From: a virus
Direction: 5' to 3' (one strand)
Virus record (IMG/VR): IMGVR_UViG_3300042520_000060
Span: 1 to 20,051 of that record
Length of the DNA: 20,051 nt
This document shows, piece by piece, positions 6,556 to 12,076 of this stretch. The notes under the pieces are model-generated. The model saw nothing but the letters and a program-made list of their open reading frames with translations, was not told the DNA's origin and ran no database searches. The position numbers were made by a program, and so were the translations under genes. Every line of letters begins with the position of its first letter. Position 1 is the stretch's first letter.

Positions 6556-7692
6556 CTATTCAAAATTAAGGCCGAAATCAGAAGGTGAGCGATAAGATTT
6601 AAGTGCGTCATCACTATAATCTATATTCTTCTCTTTTAAAAAGTTCATTACTGTATTCGGATCAGTAGCACCTTCCCCTACTCTGTTATACCCTTTATTG
6701 GCTGCAAGAGTGTACATAGCCGAATTTCTTTGGGCGTCGGTTATTGGGGTGTTTTTTAATTCTTCATATCTAGCGGTTGTGTTTTTATTCCTTTCTAAAC
6801 GGCTTTCATAATTTTTCAATTCTTCTGGATTTATGTATTCATTGTCGCCAAATTGGACATCTGCAGTGCCATACGCACCATTAGCAAACCGGTTATAGTA
6901 GTACGGATTCTTTACCTTGCCAGCATTAGGGTCCACCCACTTAGGGCGAGGTTGCACATCAGGCTGGAGAAGCGGCTGATTACCCACCCAGCCCGGACTT
7001 TCCCCCGCCCAGCCCGGACTTCCCCCCGCCCACGCATACTTAAATGGGTCCGACGACGGCTGGTTCGCTCCCTCATCAGGAATAAACATCTGCCTAGTCC
7101 TGTCGTCGAGGCGAACATCTGTAAGCATAGAACGCCCGACATTAAAGTCCGGGTTCAATTTCATGCCCGGAGGTGGGGCGTTGGGGTCTCTATTTCCCCC
7201 TTGAACAGCGCGCAACTGGCCGAGCAGTGCAGCAATACCGCCGCCCATACCACCGAAGCCACCCATCATTGGGTTAAAGCCGCCGAAACCGCCTAAGCCG
7301 CCCATCATGGGGTTAAAGCCGCCCATACCGCCGAAGCCGCCATAACCGCCCATCATGGGGTTAAAGCCGCCCATACCGCCGAAGCCGCCATAACCGCCCA
7401 TCATGGGGTTAAAGCCGCCCATACCACCGAAGCCGCCTAAGCCGCCCATCATGGGGTTAAAGCCGCCCATACCGCCAAAGCCGCCATAACCGCCCATCAT
7501 GGGGTTAAAGCCACCCATACCACCGAAGCCGCCAAAGCCGCTGACATTAAACGGCGCACCATAGGCACCGCCAAAACCACCCATGCTGCCAAAACCGCCT
7601 AGTCCGCCACCCATTCTGTTGCCTATCTGGGGCGCAGAGACGGCCGGAGAGGGTTTCGGCTGTAAGCCTTGTTGGGTAGATACGTTGTTCAT
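6556..7692 (-). CDS. Gly-rich repeat protein, unknown
   Basis: A 378-residue protein. Residues 27-60 are Gly/Phe/Met-rich; from about 53 to 152 a 16-residue unit GGFGGMGGFNPMMGG[YL] repeats, with NPMM at 63, 79, 95, 111, 127 and 140 (the last unit is three residues short). Then follow a short helix (IAALLGQLRAVQGG), two SPGWxG units (about 228-240), a Pro/Trp linker, and a Tyr/Asn-rich C-terminus with a helical end (ELKNYESRLERNKNTTARYEEL..., KSYRSPSDFGLNFE). No enzyme motif, signal peptide or membrane segment is seen. Composition resembles self-associating Gly/aromatic proteins, so an assembly or flexible virion protein is possible but unproven. GAAGAAG lies before the ATG. Confidence 0.82.
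   Translation of the reverse strand: MNNVSTQQGLQPKPSPAVSAPQIGNRMGGGLGGFGSMGGFGGAYGAPFNVSGFGGFGGMGGFNPMMGGYGGFGGMGGFNPMMGGLGGFGGMGGFNPMMGGYGGFGGMGGFNPMMGGYGGFGGMGGFNPMMGGLGGFGGFNPMMGGFGGMGGGIAALLGQLRAVQGGNRDPNAPPPGMKLNPDFNVGRSMLTDVRLDDRTRQMFIPDEGANQPSSDPFKYAWAGGSPGWAGESPGWVGNQPLLQPDVQPRPKWVDPNAGKVKNPYYYNRFANGAYGTADVQFGDNEYINPEELKNYESRLERNKNTTARYEELKNTPITDAQRNSAMYTLAANKGYNRVGEGATDPNTVMNFLKEKNIDYSDDALKSYRSPSDFGLNFE
7237..7536 (-). repeat. 48-bp tandem coding repeats
   Basis: Six in-frame units, five of 48 bases and a last one shortened by nine bases, encode the GGFGGMGGFNPMMGG repeats. Units are nearly identical in DNA (the plus-strand string cccatcatggggttaaagcc recurs), unlike the diverged 66-base repeats further left, so this array is recent or kept uniform by recombination. 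Confidence 0.92.
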
Positions 7693-7693
7693 G

Positions 7694-7948
7694 TTACTTC
7701 TTCAGGCCACGCAGCGTTTGCGCGAGACGGGCACGTTGACCCATCTTGCCCGGAGCCTTTGCGGCTTTAGCAAGTTTAGCAGCGGGAATCTTTTGCCCCG
7801 CCTTGACGCCAAGGCTGCTACGTAGCGCACCGGGCTTTTTAATGGCTTCTTTAATCCAGCCGCCTTTCTTCAACACGCCTCGCCCTTTAAGGACATCAGC
7901 GCGAGTTACGCGACCATCACCGGTCAAATCAGGAAAATTTTTAGCCAT
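7694..7948 (-). CDS. Small basic phage protein with dockerin-like EF-hand start
   Basis: An 84-residue protein. Residues 5-18 (FPDLTGDGRVTRAD) match the Ca-binding loop of dockerin and EF-hand units (D-x-T/N-G-D-G-x-V-T-x-A-D). The rest is basic: GWIKEAIKKPGALRSSLG, then IPAAKLAKAAKAPGKMGQRARLAQTL. From memory the KKPGALRxSLGV...IPAxKLAKAA...GQRARLAQTL block recurs widely in small proteins of uncultured aquatic phages; its role is unknown. A single Ca loop plus a basic tail may tie the protein into the virion, an inference only. AGGGG lies before the ATG; the stop is one base ahead of the Gly-rich gene. Confidence 0.82.
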   Translation of the reverse strand: MAKNFPDLTGDGRVTRADVLKGRGVLKKGGWIKEAIKKPGALRSSLGVKAGQKIPAAKLAKAAKAPGKMGQRARLAQTLRGLKK

Positions 7949-7949
7949 G

Positions 7950-8195
7950 TCACATACCCCTACGTCTGTACGGCCTTACTTTTTCTTTAACACCCTTGGG
8001 CTGCGAGACAAACTGCTTGCCTTGGGCCTTGCCTTTCCTTTTGGCAGCGGTGGTACGGGCATACTCAGAAGGGCTGAGAGCCTTGATCGCAGCCTCTGGT
8101 AGATACCTTTCGCCCGTGTCAGAAGATCGTTTACCACTCTTCGTTCTCCACTTCTGCTGCGTCCACGCTTTAAGAGACTGTTGAGGAGCCTTCAT
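7950..8195 (-). CDS. Small basic phage protein (second half of a DUF5872-like domain?)
   Basis: I place the start at ATG 8195, whose ATGA overlaps the TGA of the gene before it, giving 81 residues. A longer frame opening at 8261 would add 22 residues that only shadow the preceding gene. The protein reads MKAPQQSLKAWTQQKWRTKSG, then TGERYLPEAAIKALSPSEYARTT, then GKAQGKQFVSQPKGV and a basic end. From memory the WTxQKWRTKSG...TGERYLP...ALxxxEYAxTT pattern occurs in small phage and giant-virus-like proteins, often on the same chain as a QWSARKAQLLAxxY block, which here ends the upstream gene. Function is unknown. Confidence 0.8.
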   Translation of the reverse strand: MKAPQQSLKAWTQQKWRTKSGKRSSDTGERYLPEAAIKALSPSEYARTTAAKRKGKAQGKQFVSQPKGVKEKVRPYRRRGM

Positions 8196-8488
8196 CCACG
8201 ATACCCGCCGCCTTTGGCCTTGTACTGCTTCGCCAGCAACTGAGCCTTTCTTGCGCTCCACTGCCCTGCTGCAGTACCCTGTACGGCCCGGCCCTTGATT
8301 GACTCAAAGAGCCGCTTACGCATACCGGGCTTCGTATAATTTCCCGCCTCGTTCACGCGGCTCTCGCCTCCCTTGGCGTAGGTTTTTATCGGTTTCCCAG
8401 TCCCAATTACGGGTTTTTCGTCCCCCCGGCGTTTTGCTCGGGGGACTTTTTTGGGATTGATATCACCCATGCCTCGGGACGGTAGCAT
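8192..8488 (-). CDS. Small basic phage protein with GQWSARKAQLLA motif (DUF5872-like)
   Basis: A 98-residue basic protein. The N-terminus carries INPKKVPRAKRRGDEKPVIG and TGKPIKTYAKGG; the C-terminus is YTKPGMRKRLFESIKGRAV followed by GQWSARKAQLLAKQYKAKGGGY. The last block is one I recall as DUF5872, found in phage and viral metagenome proteins with no known activity. The start used is ATG 8488, overlapping the TAA of the gene before (TAATG); ATG 8470 is a possible alternative, giving MGDINPKK as N-terminus. Its TGA overlaps the next ATG, so the two partial domains are co-translated and may assemble together. Confidence 0.82.
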   Translation of the reverse strand: MLPSRGMGDINPKKVPRAKRRGDEKPVIGTGKPIKTYAKGGESRVNEAGNYTKPGMRKRLFESIKGRAVQGTAAGQWSARKAQLLAKQYKAKGGGYRG

Positions 8489-8976
8489 TAGACAAACTTC
8501 CCTCTGGTTTTACCTTTCTTAGCGATGCCATCACCGCGACTTGCGGAGGACTTTATTGTACCCCCTTTAGCCTTCTTCTCTTCGGCAGACTTAACCACAT
8601 ATGGTTTGCCCCGCCACAAGAAAGAACCACCTTCGCCCAGTTCTTTACGCCTAATCCCATAGGCTTTCTTAAACGGCATTTCGTCAAAACTTTCAGGCTC
8701 TGGAATAATGTACGGCCCTGCCGCTTTTACATTGCCCTTGTACGGAGATCTGCCGCGTTCTTCAATCTTACGCTCGCGGAGCATTTCCTTTACTTCGCGC
8801 TCCCATTCTGGATCACGCTTCATATCTTTTACGTCTTGAAGTCGCCCACCTTCCGTAAACTTCTTAACTCGCGGCTTAGGCGGTAACGGCAAACGGGGCT
8901 TCTTGATAGCAGATGCGCCAAAACGCGGCATCTTCTTTTTAAACATCCCCGCCGTGTATTTAGGAATGCGATCCAT
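8488..8976 (-). CDS. Basic phage protein with DGIAKKGKTRGKFV tail
   Basis: A 162-residue, strongly basic protein starting MDRIPKYTAGMFKKKMPRFG. Pro/Lys-rich to about 40 (LPLPPKPRVKKFTEGG), a charged helix follows (KDMKRDPEWEREVKEMLRERKIEERG, about 50-75), then GGSFLWRGKPYVVKSAEEKK (about 116-135), a motif I recall from small proteins of uncultured aquatic phages. It ends SSASRGDGIAKKGKTRGKFV, the tail shared with the next two genes upstream. No named function. There is no clear ribosome site before ATG 8976, so a start at the second Met (residue 11) is possible. Confidence 0.82.
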   Translation of the reverse strand: MDRIPKYTAGMFKKKMPRFGASAIKKPRLPLPPKPRVKKFTEGGRLQDVKDMKRDPEWEREVKEMLRERKIEERGRSPYKGNVKAAGPYIIPEPESFDEMPFKKAYGIRRKELGEGGSFLWRGKPYVVKSAEEKKAKGGTIKSSASRGDGIAKKGKTRGKFV

Positions 8977-8985
8977 AATGGAGTC

Positions 8986-9237
8986 TTAAACAAACTTCCC
9001 GCGAGTCTTACCCTTTTTAGCAATCCCGTCAGCACGCTTGGAGGCAGAGGACTTCACAGAGCCGCCCTTTTTCATGCCGGACATGCTACGTCGCTGCGTC
9101 TTTTCGTACGCTTCGCGCATCTTCTCAGCCATATCTTCTTGGCGGGCCTGTTCAAGTGCCTCACGTTCTTTTCGTGCTGCCGTAGCCTGTGCGGAGGACC
9201 GACGCGGCCCTTGCGGACCTTTTGACATAAAGTTCAT
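8986..9237 (-). CDS. Small basic phage protein with DGIAKKGKTRGKFV tail
   Basis: I place the start at ATG 9237, which overlaps the TAA of the gene before (TAATG) and has GGGAAG upstream; a GTG six bases earlier is also open but less likely. This gives 83 residues. The middle (about 15-50) is one charged helix rich in Ala, Arg and Glu (AARKEREALEQARQEDMAEK); the end is KGGSVKSSASKRADGIAKKG followed by KTRGKFV. The tail is almost identical to that of the next gene and close to that of the previous one, whereas the N-terminal parts differ. Confidence 0.82.
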   Translation of the reverse strand: MNFMSKGPQGPRRSSAQATAARKEREALEQARQEDMAEKMREAYEKTQRRSMSGMKKGGSVKSSASKRADGIAKKGKTRGKFV

Positions 9238-9470
9238 TAGCACTTCCCGCCCATCATCATTTTGACGATCTTGCCCTTAGTCTTGCCCTTCTTGGCAATA
9301 CCGTCAGCGCGGCTGGAAGCAGAACCGCCCTTGGAGTAGGCCATACCGCCCATCCGCATGTTCTTCATGCCTTTCATTTCGGCCTCTTCGTGCCGAACCA
9401 TGGACTTCGGGGCGCCCTTCTTTTTCATAAAGGACACTTCTTTACGCATCATCGCCTTTGACTCTTTCAT
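9237..9470 (-). CDS. Small Met/Lys-rich phage protein with DGIAKKGKTKGKIV motif
   Basis: A 77-residue protein. The N-terminal half reads MKESKAMMRKEVSFMKKKGA and PKSMVRHEEAEMKGMKNMRM, a helical, Met-rich pattern I recall from small proteins of uncultured aquatic phages. Residues 47-69 carry KGGSASSRADGIAKKGKTKG plus KIV, the tail motif of its two downstream neighbours; here a short MMMGGKC end follows. No named function. The ribosome site is TTAGGAG with nine bases before the ATG, and the 36-base gap before it holds a 14-base palindrome. Confidence 0.82.
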   Translation of the reverse strand: MKESKAMMRKEVSFMKKKGAPKSMVRHEEAEMKGMKNMRMGGMAYSKGGSASSRADGIAKKGKTKGKIVKMMMGGKC

Positions 9471-9483
9471 TTCAATTCGCTCC

Positions 9484-9497
9484 TAATTTGCAAATTA
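9484..9497. other. 14-bp perfect palindrome in the leader
   Basis: TAATTTGCAAATTA is its own reverse complement. It occupies the 36-base gap between two small genes and ends at the AGGAG ribosome site of the downstream one. It could be an operator or an AT-rich leader fold, or chance in an AT-rich gap. Confidence 0.35.
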
Positions 9498-9506
9498 ATA
9501 AAAGGC

Positions 9507-9761
9507 TTAGCAGTTCCAAGCCCTCAACGATTTGTTGATCCGGCTATTCGGGTCGTTTGCCGTCTTGGCGCTCGTCAGTTTCTTCTTCATGCCTGTCATA
9601 CGGGCACAGAATGACTTCTTGCGAGGCCCACCTTCCGGTTGAGGACGCTTCAGCCCCGGCTTACCCGGATTGGCACGGTTGTAAGAAGCCCTGCCTTTTG
9701 CGTTGAGTCCGCCAGCAGGGTTTTTCCCCTCTTTCCGTTGCCAAGCAGGGGTCTTAGCCAT
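9507..9761 (-). CDS. Conserved small basic phage protein (DUF6321-like)
   Basis: An 84-residue protein: MAKTPAWQRKEGKNPAGGLN, AKGRASYNRANPGKPGLKRP, then RKKSFCARMTGMKKKLTSAK, then DPNSRINKSLRAWNC. From memory this is a well conserved family (AWQRKEGKNPxGGLNxKGRASYN ... SFCARMxGMKKKLTSxKTAxDPNSRINKxLRxWxC) found in many aquatic phages and possibly listed as DUF6321; its function is not known to me. Cys residues at about 52 and 84 are part of the conserved frame. ATG 9761 lies eight bases inside the end of the gene upstream, so the two overlap. Confidence 0.88.
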   Translation of the reverse strand: MAKTPAWQRKEGKNPAGGLNAKGRASYNRANPGKPGLKRPQPEGGPRKKSFCARMTGMKKKLTSAKTANDPNSRINKSLRAWNC

Positions 9762-10059
9762 AGATCACCATCGTCGAAATAACGGCTGACGGGACGATGT
9801 AGATGCTGGTCTGGAAAAGCAGACCCTCACCGGGCAACAGTACGTAGTCCGGCGCAGTGGAACTTGCCTTGGTGTTCACTGCAATCTTAACCGGGCCGCT
9901 TGCCCCACCGTCATAGAACGTCACGGTGCCTGCGCCGCTATCTGGCACGATATAGATCGCCTTTACGCGAGAACGGCCGATAACGAGGCTATTTTGATCC
10001 AGCAGGTCGCCAGCAGAAGTGGCGACCTTACTAGCAAGGACATCTGTTTGCATACCCAT
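9754..10059 (-). CDS. Small phage protein, probably virion-associated
   Basis: A 101-residue protein starting MGMQTDVLASKVATSAGDLL. From residue 25 it is beta-rich: SLVIGRSRVKAIYIVPDSGA, GTVTFYDGGASGPVKIAVNT, LLPGEGLLFQTSIYIVPSAV, a compact single-domain sandwich pattern without Cys. It lies after the capsid gene, so a decoration or minor head protein is likely, but I cannot name a family. The ribosome site is AGGAG seven bases before ATG. The leader just upstream contains a GC-rich hairpin with a GTAA loop. Confidence 0.84.
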   Translation of the reverse strand: MGMQTDVLASKVATSAGDLLDQNSLVIGRSRVKAIYIVPDSGAGTVTFYDGGASGPVKIAVNTKASSTAPDYVLLPGEGLLFQTSIYIVPSAVISTMVIYG

Positions 10060-10083
10060 CCTGAGTCTCCTGTAATGGATGAA

Positions 10084-10099
10084 GGGGGCTTACGCCCCC
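10084..10099 (-). terminator. GC-rich hairpin with GTAA loop, possible attenuator
   Basis: On the coding strand a perfect six-pair stem GGGGGC/GCCCCC closes a GTAA (GNRA-type) loop between two small structural genes. Only TTCATCC follows, with no T-run, so full intrinsic termination is doubtful; attenuation or protection of the transcript end are alternatives. Confidence 0.55.
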
Positions 10100-10108
10100 C
10101 ACGAAATC

Positions 10109-10342
10109 TTACGGGACGAGACTGGCGTACAGACCGATGTAAAGCGTGGTGCTGCCGATGAGAACCGGGATGCGACCTGCCTGAACCGATACCGTGCCCG
10201 ACACCGAACCCGTGGTCAGTTTGGTGCTGCCAATCGTGAGCGTGGTGCAAAGCAGGTTGGTGATGACGGCAGAATCGCCAGCGATAGAGCCCTCAAAGCC
10301 GTTGTCAGACTTAACCGGGCCAGAAAATGTAGTACGACTCAT
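10109..10342 (-). CDS. Small phage protein, probably virion-associated
   Basis: A 77-residue protein beginning MSRTTFSGPVKSDNGFEGSI. The remainder is Ser/Thr/Gly and Ile/Val/Leu-rich with short alternating strands (AVITNLLCTTLTIGSTKLTT, GTVSVQAGRIPVLIGSTTLY), suggesting a small beta protein. The opening TTFSGPVKSxNGF is like the start of head or fibre proteins I recall from aquatic phages. It follows the HNH gene and precedes another small virion candidate. GAGG lies eight bases before ATG. Function remains unknown. Confidence 0.8.
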   Translation of the reverse strand: MSRTTFSGPVKSDNGFEGSIAGDSAVITNLLCTTLTIGSTKLTTGSVSGTVSVQAGRIPVLIGSTTLYIGLYASLVP

Positions 10343-10387
10343 TGAAAATACCTCACATGCGAGTCAAGCCTGCCAGTCTGCATGTCG

Positions 10388-11038
10388 TCAGTCGGGGCTG
10401 TCTGGCAAGCGGATTTTTCCCGATGACTCTATATACGCCGTGACTTGGGGGGTGTCAACAAGTTGGTTTGACTTTCTCAAATTCTCTTCCCGCGTGATAA
10501 CTCGCAGGTTCCAAGGCACGTGCAGCCCACATACAAACTCAGATCGAAGCGGCACGATGTGGTCTACGACGTACTGCTCTCCTGTAGTTTTCGTCATAGT
10601 TATGGCTATTTGATACAACTGCCGTATTTCACTTTTCTGTTTGCGGGAGAGCCAACGTGGAGTTGCTTGTCTATGTTTACGCCGCCTAGCCTTAGTATCC
10701 GCACGGATTTGCAGCAAATTATTGCGTTTCCACGCATTACGATATTCGCGTAACACTGCTTTGGGGCGGGTAGCCGCTGCTTGGATCACCTTTTCACGGT
10801 TAGCGGTGTACCAGTCGTTTTTTCTGTCTTTAACGTCTTCTCGTTTGTTGTATTGCCGAAAGTATTCGGCACGGGCGACGTTGCCCTTTTCCCATTCAAT
10901 CTTTAGGCACTCCACGCAAGCCCCTTTGGTCTTACGCGGAGCGATGTGGCCGTGCGTACACGGCTCCCCTGTGAAGTAATACTTGGCACCTTTGGCTTTA
11001 GCCTCGGCGCGGGATTTAGGCAGCGTTGAAGTATCCAT
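10388..11038 (-). CDS. Free-standing HNH homing-type endonuclease
   Basis: A 216-residue protein. The C-terminal HNH core runs VVDHIVPLRSEFVCGLHVPW and NLRVITREENLRKSN: D159-H160 of the first strand, the middle Asn at 177, and the closing N186/N191 region. The N-terminal part has Cys27, His29/His31 and CVEC at 41-44, a likely zinc knuckle for DNA binding, joined by a long basic helical middle (about 45-130). Family members nick or cut DNA and often spread as homing genes between phage genes. Here it sits just after the capsid gene's terminator and before small head genes, and is not inside an intron. GGAG precedes ATG at six bases. Confidence 0.9.
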   Translation of the reverse strand: MDTSTLPKSRAEAKAKGAKYYFTGEPCTHGHIAPRKTKGACVECLKIEWEKGNVARAEYFRQYNKREDVKDRKNDWYTANREKVIQAAATRPKAVLREYRNAWKRNNLLQIRADTKARRRKHRQATPRWLSRKQKSEIRQLYQIAITMTKTTGEQYVVDHIVPLRSEFVCGLHVPWNLRVITREENLRKSNQLVDTPQVTAYIESSGKIRLPDSPD

Positions 11039-11066
11039 CGTGTACTCCGTAACTTAGTTACAGGTA

Positions 11067-11095
11067 ACGATACTTGGCTTAAACTTAAAAGGCAA
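11067..11095 (-). promoter_or_regulatory. Weak sigma70-like promoter candidate for the HNH gene
   Basis: On the coding strand TTGCCT (11090-11095) and TATCGT (11067-11072) are 17 bases apart, each matching four of six consensus bases. It lies between the capsid terminator and the HNH start, where a new promoter would be needed. A nearby GTAAC/GTTAC inverted repeat is at 11049-11061. Chance matches of this quality are common. Confidence 0.25.
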
Positions 11096-11099
11096 GAAC

Positions 11100-11127
11100 A
11101 AAAAAGAAGGGGGCCGAAGCCCCCTTC
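11100..11127 (-). terminator. Intrinsic terminator after the capsid gene
   Basis: On the coding strand a perfect nine-pair stem (GAAGGGGGC with GCCCCCTTC) closes a TTCG loop and is followed directly by six T residues. The UUCG loop and U-tract are the classic form of a rho-independent terminator. It begins about 23 bases after the capsid stop codon, so most late transcripts should end here, with genes further left depending on read-through or new promoters. Confidence 0.92.
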
Positions 11128-11150
11128 CCAAGCAGCAAGTGCTTGATTTA

Positions 11151-12059
11151 TCAGGACGAACCCGGCGAACCGAACATACCCAATGGGTCCGACCACCCAA
11201 ACGAGTAACGCTCACGGCTCTTATACCGGACATTCCCGGTGTCGAAATCACCATCCATGGAGTTCTGCAGCGGCGTACGGACAAAGTGCTTCATGCCGTT
11301 CGGAACGTCGGTCGTCAAGAACCAAGCGTTCGTGTCCGTCAGGTAGTGGTTGACCGTATATCCGCCCGGAATCGAACCCATCGCCTTGAGGGCGTTGATG
11401 TCGTTGTCAGCGGTCGCAACACGGAGTTCCGTGTCGAGGAGTCGCTTGGCAGTGAACATCAGCGCCGGGGGCACGATGAGTTTACCGGGTTTCGCCGCGA
11501 TGAGCAGTCCACGCTCGTCGGTCCAACCAGCAATCTGGATGACAGCCGCTTCCAACGAAGTCTCGTTGAGGTCAGAAGCCGTCAGACGGTTGCTGTTGGT
11601 GCCACCAGAAACAAGCGGGTGATTCGCACTGAACAGAGCCACACCGTCGCCACCAACGTAGGACGACGAGAAGCCATTGTTCAGGACAGAAGCCGCCTTG
11701 ACCTGCTTCGTGTACGCCATCGCTCGGGCGAGCGCCTTGGTGTATCGCTTGGACAGCGAATCGTACAGGTTGTCTTCAACCGCTTCTTCCGTGATGGAGA
11801 AGCCGAGAGCGATGGTCTCGTGGTTGTAACGAGCAGTCCACGCTTCCTGTGCGTTGTCATACGCAATTGCAGCGCCTTCCGACTTAACCGGAGCAGCACT
11901 GAAACCAGAAAGTTTGGTCTCCTCTTCAAACGAGCGTTCGGAGGTCTCAGTTTCGTAGATCTCCTTGTGCTCTTCGCCATAGTTTTTGTACTCAAGGCCA
12001 AACAGGGCGTTCAAACCCGGAAGGAGTTCCTTGAGCAGTTGTGCGCGTGAAATAGCCAT
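11151..12059 (-). CDS. Major capsid protein (Mu gpT-like family)
   Basis: A 302-residue protein that builds the capsid shell. It starts MAISRAQLLKELLPGLNALF and continues with GLEYKNYGEEHKEIYETETS, the entry seen in Mu gpT-like capsid proteins. Typical segments follow: ALGFSITEEAVEDNLYDSLS (about 84-103), a helix RYTKALARAMAYTKQVKAAS, ALFSANHPLVSGGTNSN (141-157), then GLLIAAKPGKLIVPPALMFT (184-203) and GGYTVNHYLTDTNAWFL near 232-248. No protease-cut prohead arm is visible; a separate scaffold gene at 13213-14187 fits that. AGGGAG lies nine bases before ATG. The closing stop is followed by a strong terminator, as expected for the most abundant virion protein. Confidence 0.93.
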   Translation of the reverse strand: MAISRAQLLKELLPGLNALFGLEYKNYGEEHKEIYETETSERSFEEETKLSGFSAAPVKSEGAAIAYDNAQEAWTARYNHETIALGFSITEEAVEDNLYDSLSKRYTKALARAMAYTKQVKAASVLNNGFSSSYVGGDGVALFSANHPLVSGGTNSNRLTASDLNETSLEAAVIQIAGWTDERGLLIAAKPGKLIVPPALMFTAKRLLDTELRVATADNDINALKAMGSIPGGYTVNHYLTDTNAWFLTTDVPNGMKHFVRTPLQNSMDGDFDTGNVRYKSRERYSFGWSDPLGMFGSPGSS

Positions 12060-12076
12060 GTCTTAGAACTCCCTTA

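Noticed and set aside
7237-7536. Regular repeats that could be taken for a CRISPR array
   Set aside because: Units are contiguous, in frame, without unique spacers, and encode Gly-rich protein repeats.
8196-8261. Upstream extension of the small basic gene to ATG 8261
   Set aside because: These 22 codons only overlap the end of the preceding gene in another frame; the ATGA start at 8195 fits the coupling seen elsewhere.
10388-11150. HNH gene as part of a group I intron or intein splitting the capsid gene
   Set aside because: The capsid frame is complete to its C-terminus, a terminator separates the two, and no capsid sequence continues beyond the HNH gene.
11139-12050. 303-codon plus-strand open frame
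   Set aside because: It lies fully opposite the capsid gene, has low-complexity Arg/Val-rich content, and no ribosome site; an antisense shadow.
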